A DNA stretch of 6,815 bases from Sulfitobacter sp. GTDB lineage: Bacteria > Pseudomonadota > Alphaproteobacteria > Rhodobacterales > Rhodobacteraceae. Below the pieces are notes generated by a model. It saw nothing but the letters and a program-made list of their open reading frames with translations, was not told where the DNA came from and made no database searches. The stretch covers positions 1-6,815 of the forward strand of contig JAGXHD010000167.1 in assembly GCA_024636395.1 (NCBI GenBank). The letters are read 5' to 3'. The translations under genes were made by a program, and so were the position numbers. Positions 5,653 to 6,815 of the stretch are shown here, in pieces. Positions within the stretch are counted from its first letter, which is position 1. Every line of letters begins with the position of its first letter.

Positions 5653-5705
5653 TAGTTTTTCTCCACGACGGGCGCCAGAGCCGCTCTCCAAATCTTGCTT
5701 TCCAT
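5652..5705 (-). CDS. possible 17-residue leader ORF coupled to the ParB-like gene
   Basis: ATG 5703-5705 opens MESKIWRAALAPVVEKN, ended by TAA 5652-5654. The stop shares its last A with the ParB-like ATG (TAATG), the usual geometry of translational coupling. A strong GGAGGG (plus 5710-5715) lies 4 bases upstream of the ATG, better than the GGAG of the downstream gene. It is too short to judge from codons. It could be a real leader peptide or a small remnant of a larger gene. Confidence 0.35.
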   Translation of the reverse strand: MESKIWRAALAPVVEKN

Positions 5706-5748
5706 CAAACCCTCCACAGGCACGCGCTCCCTCTAAGCGATTTTAGAA

Positions 5749-5776
5749 TGTCCACCGCGGTGGACGTCATCCTGGA
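5749..5776. promoter_or_regulatory. parS-like palindrome at the repC 3' end
   Basis: A perfect 16-bp palindrome, GTCCACCGCGGTGGAC (5750-5765), begins one base beyond the repC stop (TGA 5767-5769). The same word recurs inside repC at 6195-6222, with 24 of 28 bases shared over the longer block including flanks. RepB of repABC replicons binds palindromic parS sites of this size placed in or around the operon, so this is a candidate centromere. It also lies upstream of the ParB-like gene, between a weak TGACGT (-35-like) and TAAAAT (-10-like, plus 5740-5745), so it could double as an operator. Confidence 0.55.
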
Positions 5777-6815
5777 ACGCCTGCGCTTGCGAGCTTCTCA
5801 AGTAGGTGGGAAGGGTTAAACTGCTGTACTCGGCGTCCAAGGGTGATGCTGTGGAAGTACGCTCCAAAGTCTCGAATGCGCTTGCCAAGTTGCAGCATAA
5901 TAAAGATTGCACTTGATGCTTTTTGCGAACCAACAGCTGTTTTGGCTCTTTCGAAGGTCGTTGGATGGATTCCCATCATCGGCGCAAGAGAACGTGCGTG
6001 GTCTTCAACGTCTTTCCAGGTTCTAAGCCCGTCGGTAGCGAAAGCGGCAGCTTGGTCGCATACGGTAATTAGGGTTCGAACTTCAGGTTTTTCTCCATGA
6101 GTGGTGCTTTCTAAATCTTTATCTTCTTTTTCTGACTTAGATAGATGCCGGTCAATTTGTCCGTCATTGGCGGTCAAAACGGTTGCTCTAGCTGTGTCCA
6201 CCGTGGTGGACATGATCCCGGACTCGGCGTCTGCCTTTGCCAGCAATGCACTATATTCGAGGATGGATAGCTTTCTTCGAAGAACTTTCCGGACATCTGA
6301 TGTAAACGTGCTTTCGGGGCAGAACTCCTCAAGTTGAGCAAGTCTGGTCAGGATCTGTTTGCGGATAAAAATGCAGTCACGGCGTCTGTTCTCTACCTCC
6401 TGGGCTACAGCCAAAAGTTCGTTCGCGCGTTCGATCAATGGTGAGAGAGAAACCCCGTAGCTGATGCATTGGCCGTCTGATGACCGAACACGATATCGTT
6501 TGCGGTTTGGACTGTCATGACGTGTCATGAAACCCAGTTCGAGAAAGCGATCAATGTGTCGACGGAGTGTTCGTTCATCAATACCCCCAACGCGGCGGCA
6601 GATCTCAAAGTTAGAGGCAAATACAGTCTCGCCGTGACCTGGTTTTAGAAAGCTAAGCAAAGCTTGGAGCGTTTGCATGTGACCAGGCCGTAGACCGAAC
6701 TGAGTATGAGAGTCTCTGAGGGCTCTGAAGATGGCCCAGACGTCAGTTTCGGTTGTCGACGGTGCCTTACCGGGGACTGGGTAAGTCTCTTTTCGTTTGA
6801 TGGACAGTTTTGTGA
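5767..6815 (-). CDS. repC: RepC replication initiator of a repABC replicon (N-terminus beyond the window)
   Basis: The frame is open to the right edge, so the start is missing; 348 residues are visible. The Met at 6678 is internal, since KLSIKRKETYPVPGKAPSTT and TDVWAIFRALRDSHTQFGLR precede it in frame, a typical RepC opening. Then come MQTLQALLSFLKPGHGETVF, the winged-helix region with ICRRVGGIDERTLRRHIDRF, GFMTRHDSPNRKRYRVRSSD and ISYGVSLSPLIERANELL, together the RepC N-terminal domain. A charged linker (KSEKEDKDLE) leads to the C-terminal domain with WKDVEDHARSLAPMMGIHP and FGAYFHSITLGRR. RepC binds the origin, inside its own gene, and starts replication. RepC is usually the last gene of repA-repB-repC, so repB and repA should lie to the right. 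No frameshift is seen; it looks functional. Confidence 0.92.
   Translation of the reverse strand, partial: TKLSIKRKETYPVPGKAPSTTETDVWAIFRALRDSHTQFGLRPGHMQTLQALLSFLKPGHGETVFASNFEICRRVGGIDERTLRRHIDRFLELGFMTRHDSPNRKRYRVRSSDGQCISYGVSLSPLIERANELLAVAQEVENRRRDCIFIRKQILTRLAQLEEFCPESTFTSDVRKVLRRKLSILEYSALLAKADAESGIMSTTVDTARATVLTANDGQIDRHLSKSEKEDKDLESTTHGEKPEVRTLITVCDQAAAFATDGLRTWKDVEDHARSLAPMMGIHPTTFERAKTAVGSQKASSAIFIMLQLGKRIRDFGAYFHSITLGRRVQQFNPSHLLEKLASAGVPG
6107..6147. other. candidate oriV: AT-rich stretch inside repC
   Basis: These 41 bases contain 11 G or C (about 27 percent by hand count), well below the surrounding gene. They encode the charged linker between the two RepC domains. In studied repABC plasmids the origin lies in an AT-rich part of the middle of repC, so this is the natural candidate. 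The composition is seen; the origin role is inferred by position. Confidence 0.4.
6195..6222. promoter_or_regulatory. parS-like palindrome inside repC (second copy)
   Basis: TGTCCACC (6195-6202) and GGTGGACA (6205-6212) are perfect 8-bp arms around GT. The core differs from the 5750-5765 copy only at the centre, and the TCC.GGAT.A flank on the minus strand is also shared. It encodes STTVD of RepC, but a protein-coding reason does not explain the matching flank at the other copy, which spans a stop codon. Two copies near each other fit a RepB-binding parS cluster. Confidence 0.5.

Noticed and set aside
5198..5746. 182-codon plus-strand ORF, rich in Ser and Arg
   Set aside because: It lies opposite the motif-bearing ParB-like N-terminus and has the composition typical of an antisense frame.

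Overview
The window looks like part of a repABC-type replicon (plasmid or chromid) from an alphaproteobacterium, most likely the Roseobacter group of the Rhodobacterales. The main evidence is a RepC replication initiator running off the right edge on the minus strand. Supporting evidence is a large RepB/ParB-like gene of the kind found on roseobacter plasmids, an alphaproteobacterial PemK-type toxin with a Phd/YefM-type antitoxin, and a small lipoprotein of roseobacter type. Family assignments come from reading the translations; no database search was possible.

Layout from left to right: (1) 1-495 (+), the C-terminal end of an FAD-dependent oxidoreductase of the fumarate reductase flavoprotein-like class. 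(2) 496-1005, a gap with short inverted repeats but no convincing gene. (3) 1006-1296 (+), a small lipoprotein, convergent with (4) 1350-2015 (-), an exported L,D-transpeptidase (YkuD fold). A hairpin between them probably terminates both. (5) About 2016-2567, a gap with one strong 13-bp stem-loop. (6) 2568-3231 (-), a toxin-antitoxin operon in which antitoxin and toxin overlap by 8 nt. A duplicated 14-bp repeat lies upstream of the antitoxin's GTG start. (7) 3348-3630 (-), a small, apparently frameshifted gene whose ATG overlaps the stop of the next gene upstream (ATGA). (8) 3627-5652 (-), a RepB/ParB-like gene that is clearly a decaying pseudogene: two in-frame stops, a central deletion and at least two further frame changes. 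(9) 5652-5705 (-), a possible 17-residue leader ORF whose stop overlaps the ParB-like start (TAATG). (10) 5767-6815 (-), repC, with an AT-rich internal segment (candidate oriV).

Two near-identical copies of a GTCCACC..GGTGGAC palindrome, one inside repC and one just after its stop, are good candidates for the RepB-binding centromere (parS).

Functionally, the right third is replication and partition machinery. The middle holds a stabilising toxin-antitoxin module and a decaying second ParB-like gene, presumably redundant with the repA/repB genes expected just beyond the right edge. The left third is cell-envelope and metabolic cargo. I see no phage, CRISPR array, rRNA, tRNA or intact insertion sequence. 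I also see no convincing undescribed system; the most informative parts are the parS-like pair, the pseudogene and the two overlap-coupled short ORFs.
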